Shown in pieces: positions 1-8,492 of a stretch of 21,450 bases of DNA (position 1 is the first letter of the stretch; the number at the start of each line of letters is the position of its first letter). Both the position numbers and the translations under genes were made by a program. Source of the stretch: an uncultured Ruminococcus sp. (GTDB lineage Bacteria > Bacillota > Clostridia > Oscillospirales > CAG-272); contig CADAXH010000013.1 in assembly GCA_902791785.1 (NCBI GenBank), positions 1-21,450 on the forward strand. Direction: 5' to 3'. A model generated the notes under the pieces. It was given only the letters and a program-made list of their open reading frames with translations, did not search any database and was not told the DNA's origin.

Positions 1-1452
1 GACAAGGATCATGACGGACTCAAGGACGTAAAAGACAGAATCGTTGAATATATCGCGGCTCTGAAACTCAATCCCGATCTCAAGAACCAGATTATATGCC
101 TGGTGGGACCTCCCGGAACAGGCAAAACATCTGTCGCGTCTTCCATAGCAAGGGCTCTCAACAGGAAATTCGTAAGGATTTCTCTCGGAGGCATCAGAGA
201 CGAGGCAGACATACGCGGACACAGAAAAACATATATAGGCTCGATGCCGGGAAGAATCATCAACGCAGTAATCAATGCCGGTACCCAGAATCCGGTCATC
301 CTGATGGACGAAGTAGACAAACTTACAAGGGATGCCCACGGAGATCCTGCGTCTGCACTGCTTGAAGTGCTCGACACTGAGCAGAACAAGTCTTTCAGAG
401 ACCACTATATAGAAGTGCCCGTTGACCTTTCAGACTGTCTTTTCATAACAACAGCAAACACTCTCGATACAATTCCCGAGCCGCTTCTCGACAGGATGGA
501 AGTCATAAGCATGAAGATCTATACAAGATCAGAAAAGCTTGGAATTGCAAAGAACCACCTCATTCCGAAGCAGAGCAAGATTCACGGACTGACATCCAAA
601 ACATTCAGGATGACAGACGATGCTATCCTGGAACTCATTGACACCTACATAAAAGAAGCCGGCGTGAGAAATCTCGAGAGATATATTGCCAAGTGCTGCA
701 GAAGAGCAGCAAAGAAGATTTCCTGCAATGAGACTTCAATGGTCAAGATCACCAAAGATAACCTCGTTGAATATGCAGATGAAAGCAAGCTGATCAAAGA
801 CAGGATACTCGATGCCGACGAAATCGGAACAATATGCGGAATGGCATATACCGAACTCGGCGGAGAAATCATGCATATCGAAGTTCTCTCATATGACGGA
901 ACCGGAAGAATAGAGCTGACAGGCTCGCTGGGCGAAGTGATGAAAGAATCTTCTCACAATGCATTGAGTTACGTCAAATCCAAGGCTGACGAACTCGGAA
1001 TTGACCATGAACTGTTCAAAAACAAGGACATTCACATCAACTTCCCCGAGGGTGCTGTTCCGAAGGATGGTCCTTCAGCAGGCGTAGCCACTGCAATAGC
1101 GATAACAAGTGAACTTACAAACATTCCCGTCAGAAGAGATGTTGCCGTTACCGGGGAAATAACACTGCGCGGAAGAGTGCTTCCGATTGGCGGACTCAGA
1201 GAAAAAACGATGGCTGCATACCTGGCGGGTGTAAAAACAATTATAATTCCTTCAGACAACATCATTGACGAGAAGGACATTATGGACGAAGTCAAAGAGC
1301 ATGTTGAAATCAAATATGTTTCAAAGGTTGAAGAAGCTCTGGCCATTGCTCTGACGGAAAACCCGTTTGGAAGACATAAAAATGACGAAACAGGTCTGAA
1401 CCAGCTCACTGCACACCAGGAGAGCAGCAGTGTTTCAAAATTTGTAAACTAG
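1..1452 (+). CDS. lon: ATP-dependent protease Lon (3' part; 5' end outside window)
   Basis: Cytosolic AAA+ serine protease that degrades misfolded and regulatory proteins. The frame is open from base 1, so the gene starts upstream and only the last 483 residues are present; the GTG at 103 lies inside the ATPase domain and is not a start. Seen, in window residue numbers: Walker A GPPGTGKT (36-43), Walker B LMDEVD (D103-E104), then the alpha-helical AAA lid, then the protease domain with catalytic Ser359 in PKDGPSAG and Lys402 in REKTMAA. The 43-residue Ser-Lys spacing matches S679/K722 of E. coli Lon. The Ser/Asn-rich C-terminal tail after the protease domain is unremarkable. ysxC follows after 8 bases, the order known for lonA-ysxC in Bacillus, so the two are probably co-transcribed. 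The missing N-terminal substrate-binding domain is only outside the window; there is no sign of damage. Confidence 0.97.
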   Translation, partial: DKDHDGLKDVKDRIVEYIAALKLNPDLKNQIICLVGPPGTGKTSVASSIARALNRKFVRISLGGIRDEADIRGHRKTYIGSMPGRIINAVINAGTQNPVILMDEVDKLTRDAHGDPASALLEVLDTEQNKSFRDHYIEVPVDLSDCLFITTANTLDTIPEPLLDRMEVISMKIYTRSEKLGIAKNHLIPKQSKIHGLTSKTFRMTDDAILELIDTYIKEAGVRNLERYIAKCCRRAAKKISCNETSMVKITKDNLVEYADESKLIKDRILDADEIGTICGMAYTELGGEIMHIEVLSYDGTGRIELTGSLGEVMKESSHNALSYVKSKADELGIDHELFKNKDIHINFPEGAVPKDGPSAGVATAIAITSELTNIPVRRDVAVTGEITLRGRVLPIGGLREKTMAAYLAGVKTIIIPSDNIIDEKDIMDEVKEHVEIKYVSKVEEALAIALTENPFGRHKNDETGLNQLTAHQESSSVSKFVN

Positions 1453-1460
1453 GTGATAGC

Positions 1461-2084
1461 ATGAGAATCAACAGACAAAACTCAAAATTTGTGACTTCTG
1501 CTGCCAATCCGGCCTCGTTCATAAATGACGGTAAACCTCAGATTGTTTTGTCTGGAAGATCTAACGTCGGAAAGAGTTCCCTGATAAACACGGTTTTATC
1601 AAACGGAAAACTGGCAAGAACGAGTTCTGAACCTGGAAAAACGATAATGGTCAACTACTATTCCGTCGACAATAAATTCTATATTGTCGATCTTCCCGGA
1701 TACGGGTATGCGAAGAGAAGCGATGCCCATAAAAAGCAGTTCGGTTCTCTTACCGATTCCTACCTGAACAAATATGGTTCACCTACGTTCATTCTTCAGT
1801 TGATTGATTTAAAGGTTGGACCGACCGGAGACGACTGTATGATGCTTGACTGGCTCAGTGCATCCGGTATTCCTTATGCAGTAGTAGCCACAAAAGCAGA
1901 CAAACTGAACAAAACAGACCGAGAAAAGAATCTCAAGGCACTTGCGACGCATCCGCTTCTGTGTGATGAGGAGGGTGTGTGCAATGTGGATATTATTCCT
2001 TTCTCCTCTCTCAAGGGAGAAGGAAAAGAAGAAGTGTTTTCATTGATATTATCACACGTAACGGAGAGTAAAAATGCTGATTAG
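1461..2084 (+). CDS. ysxC: Ribosome biogenesis GTP-binding protein YsxC/YihA (EngB)
   Basis: TRAFAC-class GTPase needed for late assembly of the 50S ribosomal subunit. The 207-residue length is normal for the family. Seen: G1 P-loop GRSNVGKS (32-39), a switch threonine at T61, G3 DLPG (77-80) followed by YGYAKR, G4 TKAD (144-147) and a G5-like SSLKG near the C terminus. The ATG at 1461 has AGGTGA just upstream and starts 8 bases after lon, so co-transcription with lon is likely. Its end overlaps the next gene's start by 11 bases, which suggests translational coupling. Nothing unusual is seen in the protein itself. Confidence 0.97.
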   Translation: MRINRQNSKFVTSAANPASFINDGKPQIVLSGRSNVGKSSLINTVLSNGKLARTSSEPGKTIMVNYYSVDNKFYIVDLPGYGYAKRSDAHKKQFGSLTDSYLNKYGSPTFILQLIDLKVGPTGDDCMMLDWLSASGIPYAVVATKADKLNKTDREKNLKALATHPLLCDEEGVCNVDIIPFSSLKGEGKEEVFSLILSHVTESKNAD

Positions 2085-2850
2085 ATACATTAGTTTAATG
2101 CTGAACGGCGAGGCTACATTTGCAGATTTGCTGATGGCACTGCTGCTTATAGTCCCGATAGTTCTTATTTCATTGACGGTTCACGAATACATGCACGGAT
2201 TTGTGTCATACAAATTCGGTGACCCCACTGCAATGAATTACGGAAGACTCACACTGAATCCCATTAAGCACATAGACCCTTTCGGAGCCGTATGCATGCT
2301 GCTTTTCGGATTCGGATGGGCAAGACCTGTGCCGATTAATTCTGACTATTACAAGAACACCAGACTCGGAATTTCCATGGTGTCGCTGGCGGGACCGCTG
2401 TCTAATTTCCTGATGGCATTTGTTGCAACTCCTATTATGCTCCTTATAGGGCATATCAGCATTGAAACTGAATTCGGAAATGCTCCTGTTTGGCTGGTGT
2501 ACACGTTGAGAGACATTGGCCTTTGGTCGCATGTTCCATCATTCGGAGGAAAAATGGCACTTTCGCTGCTCATGTTCTTCCTGTATTTCGTACAAATTAA
2601 CATAATGTTCGGCATATTTAATCTGCTGCCAATTCCGCCGCTTGACGGTTCCAGAATTCTGCTTGTCTTTTTGCCGCAGAAAGCATACTACTTTGTTGTA
2701 AAATACGAGTTGTACATTAAGCTTGCGCTTATGGCAATCCTGTTCACAGGATTACTTGACGATCCGCTTAACTTCCTGGAAAATGGCGTCTTTTTAGGGT
2801 TCTTCGATTTATGGGGCCTTATACCCGGACTTGGATGGACTATTACATGA
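2074..2850 (+). CDS. Site-2-protease-like membrane metalloprotease, M50 family
   Basis: Predicted polytopic zinc protease (258 aa) that would cleave membrane-embedded substrates; the substrate is unknown. Seen: zinc-binding H37-E38-Y-M-H41 at the end of the first strong hydrophobic segment (about 19-36), and the second-metal motif NLLPIPPLDG with D191 near the C terminus. Both are hallmarks of the M50/SREBP-type family, in the YwhC-like subgroup with no PDZ domain. About five hydrophobic segments are visible. The start overlaps ysxC by 11 bases, with GGAGAG upstream. The stop overlaps the scpA start (ATGA). In Firmicutes such a gene commonly sits just before scpA, which fits this layout. Confidence 0.93.
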   Translation: MLIRYISLMLNGEATFADLLMALLLIVPIVLISLTVHEYMHGFVSYKFGDPTAMNYGRLTLNPIKHIDPFGAVCMLLFGFGWARPVPINSDYYKNTRLGISMVSLAGPLSNFLMAFVATPIMLLIGHISIETEFGNAPVWLVYTLRDIGLWSHVPSFGGKMALSLLMFFLYFVQINIMFGIFNLLPIPPLDGSRILLVFLPQKAYYFVVKYELYIKLALMAILFTGLLDDPLNFLENGVFLGFFDLWGLIPGLGWTIT

Positions 2851-3605
2851 CAGAGATTACATACAAACTGGAAAAATATGAAGGACCTCTCGACCTTATT
2901 CTTTCAATCGTGACAAAAAACAAGATGGAGATTAAGGACATAAGGATTTCCGAGATAATTGAGCAGTACATGGCATATGTCGAAGAAGCTAAAATAGTTG
3001 ACATGGATTATGCCGGCGAGTTCATTACAATGGCGGCGGAACTCATGTACATAAAGAGCAAAATGCTTCTGCCCCAGCCCGAGGAAGAAGATCCGAGAGA
3101 AGAGCTTGTCCGTCAGCTCATGGAATACAAGACCGCAAAAGAGGCTGCAAAAACTCTGTCGGAAAGAGAGAGCGAGTTTGCCGGTCGATTTGAAAAAGAT
3201 ACGGTTGAACTGAAACCTGTAATAGGCGAAGACACAAGAATAGATCTGGAACTTCTGACGAAGGCGCTTGCCGGAGTATTCGCCAGAGCGGCTGAAGAAA
3301 TCAAGCGCAAAGAGATGATGAAGATTCCGAACATCCCGATTGTCAAAAGAAAGCGCAGGACTGTCGAAGGAAGCGCCATTTCAATACTGAAGAAAATGGT
3401 GAAGAGAAAAGCAGTTCATTTTGACGAACTTTTTGAAGGTGCTGAGGACAGGACGGATATAATATCCATTTTCTATGCTTTGCTCGAATTGCTGAGGGTC
3501 GGAAGGGTTTCCATCGAAAGACCTGACGATTACGACAAGACGGACTCAAACGTCATATTGAGACTTAACACAGATCACACTAGAGAAAAAGAGGCCAACT
3601 CCTGA
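2847..3605 (+). CDS. scpA: Segregation and condensation protein A
   Basis: Kleisin subunit that bridges the SMC heads and, with ScpB, forms the bacterial condensin that organises the nucleoid. Seen: N-terminal YKLEKYEGPLDLIL, the typical ScpA opening that contacts the SMC neck; LMYIKSKMLLP, highly conserved; a charged linker; and a C-terminal winged-helix-like region around FDELFEGAEDRTDIISIFYALLELLRVGRV. I chose the ATG at 2847 because it overlaps the previous stop as ATGA, has GGATGG about 8 bases upstream, and gives the family-typical N terminus. In-frame ATGs at 2835 and 2811 would only add residues inside the preceding gene. Length 252 aa is normal. Coupled to scpB, which starts on the last base of the stop codon. 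Confidence 0.95.
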   Translation: MTEITYKLEKYEGPLDLILSIVTKNKMEIKDIRISEIIEQYMAYVEEAKIVDMDYAGEFITMAAELMYIKSKMLLPQPEEEDPREELVRQLMEYKTAKEAAKTLSERESEFAGRFEKDTVELKPVIGEDTRIDLELLTKALAGVFARAAEEIKRKEMMKIPNIPIVKRKRRTVEGSAISILKKMVKRKAVHFDELFEGAEDRTDIISIFYALLELLRVGRVSIERPDDYDKTDSNVILRLNTDHTREKEANS

Positions 3606-4150
3606 TGGATGAAGAGATTGTATTGACTGATCAAGAAATAAAAAGAATAACGGAGGCTGTACTGTTTGCGGCAGGATACCCTGTGACTTTTGATAAACTT
3701 GCTGAAGTCACACACACAGATGCAGCAAGAATCGAAAAGCTCGTAAAAGAGTATGCTGAAGAATACAACAAAACGGAACTGCCCAGAGGAGTACAGCTTT
3801 TGATACTCGGAAAAGCATGCCAGCTTGTCACAAATGAGGTATTCTCCGACTACGTGAGGGAAGCACTCGGGGTCAAGTCAGGTGGCAACCTCTCAAGATC
3901 TTCGCTGGAGACAATTGCAATAATCGCTTACAATCAGCCGGTTACGAGAATGTACATCGAACAGGTCAGGGGCGTTGACAGCACATACGCAATAGGAATA
4001 CTGCTTGACAGAGGCCTGATAAAGGAAGTCGGAAGACTCGATGTCCCCGGAAGACCGCATCTGTACGGGACAACTGAAGCATTCCTGCGAGTGTTCGGAT
4101 TGTCTTCTCTTGATGAACTTCCGCCATTGACCGACAGGTCAGACGACTGA
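3605..4150 (+). CDS. scpB: Segregation and condensation protein B
   Basis: Dimeric winged-helix protein that binds the ScpA linker in the SMC-ScpAB condensin. Seen: AVLFAAGYPVTFDKLAEV, the first winged helix; RSSLETIAIIAYNQPVTRMYIEQVRGV, the most conserved ScpB stretch; and DVPGRPHLYGTTEAFLRVFGL, the usual closing motif. The 181-residue length is typical. The start ATG shares its A with the scpA stop codon (TGATG), giving tight translational coupling that should keep the two subunits in proportion. Nothing abnormal is seen. Confidence 0.96.
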   Translation: MDEEIVLTDQEIKRITEAVLFAAGYPVTFDKLAEVTHTDAARIEKLVKEYAEEYNKTELPRGVQLLILGKACQLVTNEVFSDYVREALGVKSGGNLSRSSLETIAIIAYNQPVTRMYIEQVRGVDSTYAIGILLDRGLIKEVGRLDVPGRPHLYGTTEAFLRVFGLSSLDELPPLTDRSDD

Positions 4151-4151
4151 T

Positions 4152-4778
4152 ATGAGCGGCTGGGGGATATTCGGAATAGTTGCAGGCTCAATTGTTATAC
4201 TAATATTGATCCTGATAACGATTCCGGTGAGTATCGTCCTGGATTTGTCCGGAACAAAAATACTTGTTTCACTCAGATATACGTTCATAAAGAAAGAACT
4301 ATATCCGGGAAAACCCAGGGCTGAGAAAAAAAAGAATACCAAAAAAGAGAATAAGCCAAAAGAAATAAAAGAAGAAAAAGACGAAAAACAATCTTTGTCT
4401 GACATCATAGACCTCATATCGGACGTGCGTGAAATTGCTTCTTCAGCATTGAAAAGACTGAAGAATCACATAAAAGTCAGGGTTGAGGATTATGACATAC
4501 TTGTTGCAGGATTTGAGGCATCGACAACAGCTCTTCTTTACGGAGGTCTGCAGATGGTGTTCGGAAACCTGTTTTCAGTGCTTGAACAGAGCAGATGGTT
4601 TTCGGTTTCAGACAAATGCAAGGGAATCAATGCAGATTTTCTGCAGGAAAAGGCACATGTGAGTTTCAGACTCAGTGCCAGTATGAGTGCAATAGGTGCT
4701 GTCGTGGTATTACTGCCGGCAGTTGTCAAATACATCAGTAACAAAAAAGGAGAGAAGAACAGTGGAAAACAGCTTTGA
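4152..4778 (+). CDS. DUF2953 membrane-anchored protein
   Basis: Protein of unknown function, 208 aa. One N-terminal transmembrane helix (about 5-29) is followed by a very Lys/Glu-rich linker (about 54-80) and a soluble part with the DUF2953-like stretch around DYDILVAGFEASTTALLYGGLQMVFG. Another hydrophobic segment lies near the C terminus (about 175-195). Known context: DUF2953 genes sit between scpB and ytfJ in many spore-forming Firmicutes and are thought to be linked to sporulation. Here the gene starts one base after the scpB stop and overlaps ytfJ at its end. The family assignment rests on order, topology and partial motif similarity, so the function is left open. Confidence 0.85.
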   Translation: MSGWGIFGIVAGSIVILILILITIPVSIVLDLSGTKILVSLRYTFIKKELYPGKPRAEKKKNTKKENKPKEIKEEKDEKQSLSDIIDLISDVREIASSALKRLKNHIKVRVEDYDILVAGFEASTTALLYGGLQMVFGNLFSVLEQSRWFSVSDKCKGINADFLQEKAHVSFRLSASMSAIGAVVVLLPAVVKYISNKKGEKNSGKQL

Positions 4779-5190
4779 TAAAATTTTTGAAGAAGCAGTC
4801 AATACCATTACCGGAAAAGCTGATTCAAAAGTCATAACAGGTGAACCAATAGAAACAAAGAACGGAGTTGTTATAATCCCGGTGTCTAAGGTTTCAATCG
4901 GTTTTATAGGAGGCGGCACACAGTTTGCAGCCAAGAACACTGAAAAAAACAATGCAGGGAACGGCGGCGGAATAGGAATGAATTCCGTTCCGGTAGGATT
5001 CCTTGTCATATCCGCCGACGGAAATGTCAAATACATAAGCACAAGCGGCGACAACGGTTCAATAACTCTGGACCAGCTCGGCGAACAGATAGGCGAAGTG
5101 TTTGGCAAAATCAAGGAAGCCGTATCAAAGAAGAAAGAAAAGAAAGAAGAGCCTGAATCACAGGCAGATATTAAAGCAAAAGATGAGTGA
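4762..5190 (+). CDS. ytfJ: Spore-associated protein YtfJ/GerW family
   Basis: Small soluble protein (142 aa) of the YtfJ/GerW family, known in Bacillus to be needed for lysozyme-induced germination of spores; the biochemical role is unknown. Seen: the typical opening with ITGEPIETKNGVVIIPVSKVSIGFIGGG, a Gly/Asn-rich loop (GNGGGIGMNSVPVGFLVI), and a Lys/Glu-rich tail. I chose the GTG at 4762, which has AAGGAGAG about 8 bases upstream and yields the family's normal N terminus (residues ENSFDKIF). The upstream in-frame GTG at 4696 would add residues overlapping the DUF2953 gene. The gene overlaps that neighbour by 17 bases and rluB by 8. Its presence suggests a spore-forming ancestry. Confidence 0.93.
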   Translation: MENSFDKIFEEAVNTITGKADSKVITGEPIETKNGVVIIPVSKVSIGFIGGGTQFAAKNTEKNNAGNGGGIGMNSVPVGFLVISADGNVKYISTSGDNGSITLDQLGEQIGEVFGKIKEAVSKKKEKKEEPESQADIKAKDE

Positions 5191-5899
5191 ACCCCTAAGG
5201 ATATCAAAATACCTTTCAGAATGCGGAATCCTTTCGCGTAGGGCAGCTGACGAAGCTATCAGGAGCGGAAAAGTTACAGTAAATGGCCGCACCGCTCAAA
5301 TCGGTGAGAAAATTGATCCGGAAACAGATGAAGTATGCTACTGCGGCAAAAAGGCGGAGCTGTCCGGAAAGAAAATTTACATAATGATGAACAAACCCGT
5401 CGGATACGTGACGACACTGAAAGACGAAAAGAACAGAAAGTGCGTCACAGAACTGCTGACAGGTTTAAACGAACGCGTATATCCGATCGGAAGGCTTGAC
5501 ATAATGTCAGAAGGACTACTTCTGTTCACAAATGACGGAGATATCGCAAACAAGGTAATGCACCCAAGATACAGCAAGGAAAAGGTGTATGAACTCAAAG
5601 TGTCGGGTATTGTCAGAAATGAGATACTGGACGCTATGAGGAAGCCATTTGTGATGGATGGTTACACAACCATGCCCGCAGAGGTCAGGAAGATTTCTTC
5701 CGATGATAAGTCAACTACTCTGGAAATCAAAATACGCGAGGGACGAAACAGAGAAATACGCAACATTTGCGAAATTGTCGGGCTTAAGATTCTGATGCTC
5801 AAAAGGGTGTCGGAAGACGGACTGAATCTGGGCGAATTGAAGAGCGGTTCGTGGAGATATCTTACAGCCCAGGAAATCGAAATGCTCAGAAAAAAATAA
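5183..5899 (+). CDS. rluB: 23S rRNA pseudouridine synthase (RluB family)
   Basis: Converts a uridine of 23S rRNA (position 2605 in E. coli) to pseudouridine. Seen: N-terminal S4 RNA-binding domain (about 1-60: LRISKYLSECGILSRRAADE, then SGKVTVNG), the catalytic motif GRLDIMSEGLLLFTNDG with the active-site Asp, and REGRNREIRNICE near the end, which are RluB/RsuA-family signatures. The ATG at 5183 overlaps ytfJ by 8 bases and gives the normal 238-residue form. An in-frame upstream ATG at 5102 would add a Lys/Arg-rich stretch read from inside ytfJ, so I reject it. No strong Shine-Dalgarno is visible, which fits coupling to ytfJ. RluB versus the related RluE/RsuA is not certain, but the synteny favours RluB. 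Confidence 0.92.
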   Translation: MSEPLRISKYLSECGILSRRAADEAIRSGKVTVNGRTAQIGEKIDPETDEVCYCGKKAELSGKKIYIMMNKPVGYVTTLKDEKNRKCVTELLTGLNERVYPIGRLDIMSEGLLLFTNDGDIANKVMHPRYSKEKVYELKVSGIVRNEILDAMRKPFVMDGYTTMPAEVRKISSDDKSTTLEIKIREGRNREIRNICEIVGLKILMLKRVSEDGLNLGELKSGSWRYLTAQEIEMLRKK

Positions 5900-5918
5900 G
5901 CGAAAAAAAGAGGTAATT

Positions 5919-7022
5919 ATGGTTATTCAGTTAGATGAGGCAAGACTCAAACTAAATTCAATGCTGGCTGATGTAGATGAGTTGGCATCAGCTTTGAAAA
6001 TAGAAAAACTCAAAGAATCAATCCCTGTTCTCGAAGAAAAAACCACTGATCCGAACTTCTGGAGCGATCCCGAAAAATCAACTGCAGTGCTTCAGGAACT
6101 GAAGAGAGCAAAGGATAAAGTGGAATTCATTGAAAAACTCAAATCAAGAGTTGAAGATGACATAGCACTTTGTGAAATGGGAATAGAGGCAGACGATGAC
6201 GGAGATCTGGAAGAAATCCAGAACGACGTAAAGGACATAGAAAAAACAATAGAGAACATGAGAATTGAAGCTCTCTTGTCAGGTCCTTACGACAAGAACA
6301 ACGTCATTATATCCATACATCCAGGTGCGGGTGGAACGGAAGCTCAGGACTGGGCTGAGATGCTCTACAGAATGTACATGAGATGGGCAGAGAGACATGG
6401 ATACAAGACGACCCTTGTTGACTGGCTCGACGGTGACGAGGCAGGAATAAAGAGTGCGACTTTCACAGTTGAAGGAATCAATGCATATGGTTATCTGAAA
6501 AGCGAGAATGGAGTACACAGACTGGTCAGAATCTCTCCGTTTGACGCATCGGGAAGAAGACATACTTCTTTTGCTTCAGTTGAAGTAACACCCGAAATTG
6601 ATGACGACAAGAGCATTGAAATAAAGGAAGAAGATATAGAAGTTACTGCTCATAGATCAAGCGGAGCAGGCGGACAGCACATTAACAAGACAGACTCGGC
6701 AATCAGAATCGTACACAAGCCGACGGGAATAGTTGTAGGCTGTCAGACAGAGCGCAGTCAGCTGCAGAACAAAGAGACTGCAATGAAGATGCTCAGATCC
6801 AAACTGGCTGAAAAGAAGCGCGAAGAGGATATGGCAAAACTTGAAGGAATAAGAGGCGAGAAAACAAATATTGAATGGGGATCACAGATCCGCTCATATG
6901 TTTTCATGCCATACACACTTGCAAAAGATGCAAGAACAGGATATGAAGACGGAGATATCTCGGCTGTCATGGATGGAGACATTGACGGATTCATCAACGC
7001 ATATTTGAAATACATCTCATAA
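5919..7022 (+). CDS. prfB: Peptide chain release factor 2 (no programmed frameshift)
   Basis: Class-I release factor that reads UGA and UAA and triggers peptide release at the ribosome. Seen: the anticodon-like SPF tripeptide (206-208) in RISPFDASGRRH, and the catalytic GGQ (251-253) in SSGAGGQHINKTDSAIR. Length 367 aa is normal. In many bacteria prfB contains an in-frame UGA near codon 26 read through by a +1 frameshift. Here the frame is continuous from the ATG at 5919 and that control is absent. AGAGGT lies just upstream of the start. It follows rluB by 19 bases and is probably the last housekeeping gene of the run. Confidence 0.97.
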   Translation: MVIQLDEARLKLNSMLADVDELASALKIEKLKESIPVLEEKTTDPNFWSDPEKSTAVLQELKRAKDKVEFIEKLKSRVEDDIALCEMGIEADDDGDLEEIQNDVKDIEKTIENMRIEALLSGPYDKNNVIISIHPGAGGTEAQDWAEMLYRMYMRWAERHGYKTTLVDWLDGDEAGIKSATFTVEGINAYGYLKSENGVHRLVRISPFDASGRRHTSFASVEVTPEIDDDKSIEIKEEDIEVTAHRSSGAGGQHINKTDSAIRIVHKPTGIVVGCQTERSQLQNKETAMKMLRSKLAEKKREEDMAKLEGIRGEKTNIEWGSQIRSYVFMPYTLAKDARTGYEDGDISAVMDGDIDGFINAYLKYIS

Positions 7023-7036
7023 GGGGGAAAAGAATT

Positions 7037-7321
7037 ATGAAGAAGACTAAATTTTATATCGGACTAGCGCTTGTGATTCAATCATTTGCCGCTCTGGCTT
7101 CATTTTTCGTATTTCTGATCAAGAAGAAAAATGTGCTGGCTGCTATTTCTGCAACTCTCGGACTGATTTCAGGTCTTGCAGGTTCATACATGCTGTATGA
7201 ATGCAAAACTGAAAAGAGCCTGAAAGATGTTGAAGAAGAGCCAGGCGAAAGCATTAGCGATTCTGCGCTGGAAGACGACGTGGACATTGACAGCAAGGAT
7301 CTTTTTGAAAGAAACGATTGA
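7037..7321 (+). CDS. Small two-helix membrane protein, unknown function
   Basis: Protein of 94 aa that I do not recognise. Two hydrophobic segments (about 7-27 and 32-53), separated by a KKK turn, are followed by a strongly acidic C-terminal tail (E/D-rich, about 60-94) that should lie in the cytoplasm by the positive-inside rule. AAGGGGGAAAAG upstream is a good ribosome binding site. The start is 14 bases after prfB, and the stop precedes the next gene by 23 bases, so it is probably in the same transcript. Real-gene support is the RBS, the composition and the tight spacing; there is no functional hint. Confidence 0.7.
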   Translation: MKKTKFYIGLALVIQSFAALASFFVFLIKKKNVLAAISATLGLISGLAGSYMLYECKTEKSLKDVEEEPGESISDSALEDDVDIDSKDLFERND

Positions 7322-7344
7322 TATCTTATTTTTCGAGGTGCCGC

Positions 7345-8454
7345 ATGAGGATTTCCAGAAAAGTATTATTTGAACTTCCACCAGTCGGAAAAAACAGAAG
7401 AAACAGCGAGGGCGACTTTATAAGGATTCCTGACGGAAGGATTATGTTTGCCTACACGCGCTATTACGGAGATACCTGGGACGACCATGAGAACAGTACG
7501 ATCTGCGCTATTTATTCAGATGACGGAGAGCATTTCGACACTGAGAACATTCGTACGCTGATACGCCCTGAACAATTTGGCGGAACCAATGCCATGAGCG
7601 TCACTCTGATTCCGAACGGCAGCGGCGGGATTTCCATGTATTTTATCGTCAAGTTTGACACAAAAGACATAACAAAGAAGCCTGTTCGTGATGAAATATA
7701 CAGGGTCGATTCGTCGGACGGGTATGAGTTCTCCGGAGAAACAGTGCTGTGTTTTCCGAAGAGTCACGAAGGATATTACTGCATTAACAACAGCAGAGTT
7801 GAAGTGCTGAAAAACGGAAGAATTATTATTCCGATGTCAGAACACAAAATGCTTTTTGATCAGAATAAGGGAAAGTACTACTTTGACGAAGAAGGTCATG
7901 CCAGATTTGTATATTCAGACGACTGCGGAAAGACCTGGAACGAAGACGTTCAGGTTCTTTCGATGCCTGATGCGCCAGACAAACACGGCCTTCAGGAACC
8001 CGGAATGATTGAACTTGACGACGGACGCCTATACGGATACTTCCGAACGGGCAAGGATTATCAGTATGAATCATTTTCATCTGACAACGGTAACACCTGG
8101 AGCGAAGTTCGTCCTTCAAGGTTTGAATCTCCACTCTCTCCCATGGAAATATCCAGAAACCCGTACAGTGGAAAATATTATGCAATATGGAATCCGTATA
8201 AAGATGAACCGGATAGTGTTGAACACCCGAGATTTCAGAATACATGGGGAAGAACTCCGCTTGCCATAGCTGAGAGTCAAGACGGAATTAACTACAGTGA
8301 TTTTGTGCTTGTTGAAGAAGACATTCACAGAGGATACTGCTATCCTGCAATTTACTTTTTGAATGAAAAAGAGGCACTGATGTCATATTGCAGCGGCGGA
8401 GGGGATATAGTACCGCTTCAGAGAACAACTGTATCCAAAATTACATTAGAGTAA
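7345..8454 (+). CDS. BNR/Asp-box sialidase-like protein (six-bladed beta-propeller), cytoplasmic
   Basis: Probably a sialidase-superfamily protein (GH33-like fold) of 369 aa. Seen: an RIP motif (R27-I-P29) after an N-terminal strand, the place of the first catalytic-site arginine in sialidases; and Asp-box repeats, clear in SDDCGKTW and SSDNGNTW, degenerate near SDDGEHF (58-64) and SQDGINY. There is no signal peptide or lipobox, so it likely acts inside the cell. Known: many such proteins in Firmicutes are annotated as exo-alpha-sialidase or BNR repeat proteins without a proven substrate. I chose the ATG at 7345, preceded by GAGGTG; a TTG at 7318 overlaps the preceding gene and is rejected. 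It may be a true sialidase or a lyase-like enzyme with a different sugar; I cannot tell. Confidence 0.8.
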   Translation: MRISRKVLFELPPVGKNRRNSEGDFIRIPDGRIMFAYTRYYGDTWDDHENSTICAIYSDDGEHFDTENIRTLIRPEQFGGTNAMSVTLIPNGSGGISMYFIVKFDTKDITKKPVRDEIYRVDSSDGYEFSGETVLCFPKSHEGYYCINNSRVEVLKNGRIIIPMSEHKMLFDQNKGKYYFDEEGHARFVYSDDCGKTWNEDVQVLSMPDAPDKHGLQEPGMIELDDGRLYGYFRTGKDYQYESFSSDNGNTWSEVRPSRFESPLSPMEISRNPYSGKYYAIWNPYKDEPDSVEHPRFQNTWGRTPLAIAESQDGINYSDFVLVEEDIHRGYCYPAIYFLNEKEALMSYCSGGGDIVPLQRTTVSKITLE

Positions 8455-8492
8455 TATCTATTGTTTAAAATTTAAGGTTTTTGTGGTGAAAA

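Noticed and set aside
5102..5182. Longer N terminus of RluB with a Lys/Arg-rich extension
   Set aside because: The extra residues are the ytfJ coding tail read in another frame; the S4 domain begins right after the ATG at 5183.
4710..5207. Long antisense open frame opposite ytfJ (165 codons, minus strand)
   Set aside because: Shadow of ytfJ codon bias; no ribosome site, and it lies inside a tightly coupled plus-strand operon.
5992..5997. CTTTGA at prfB codons 25-26, as in the classic frameshift site
   Set aside because: It is out of frame (GCT TTG AAA is read), no SD-like stretch precedes it, and the downstream frame does not correspond to a +1 shift from it. Likely coincidence.
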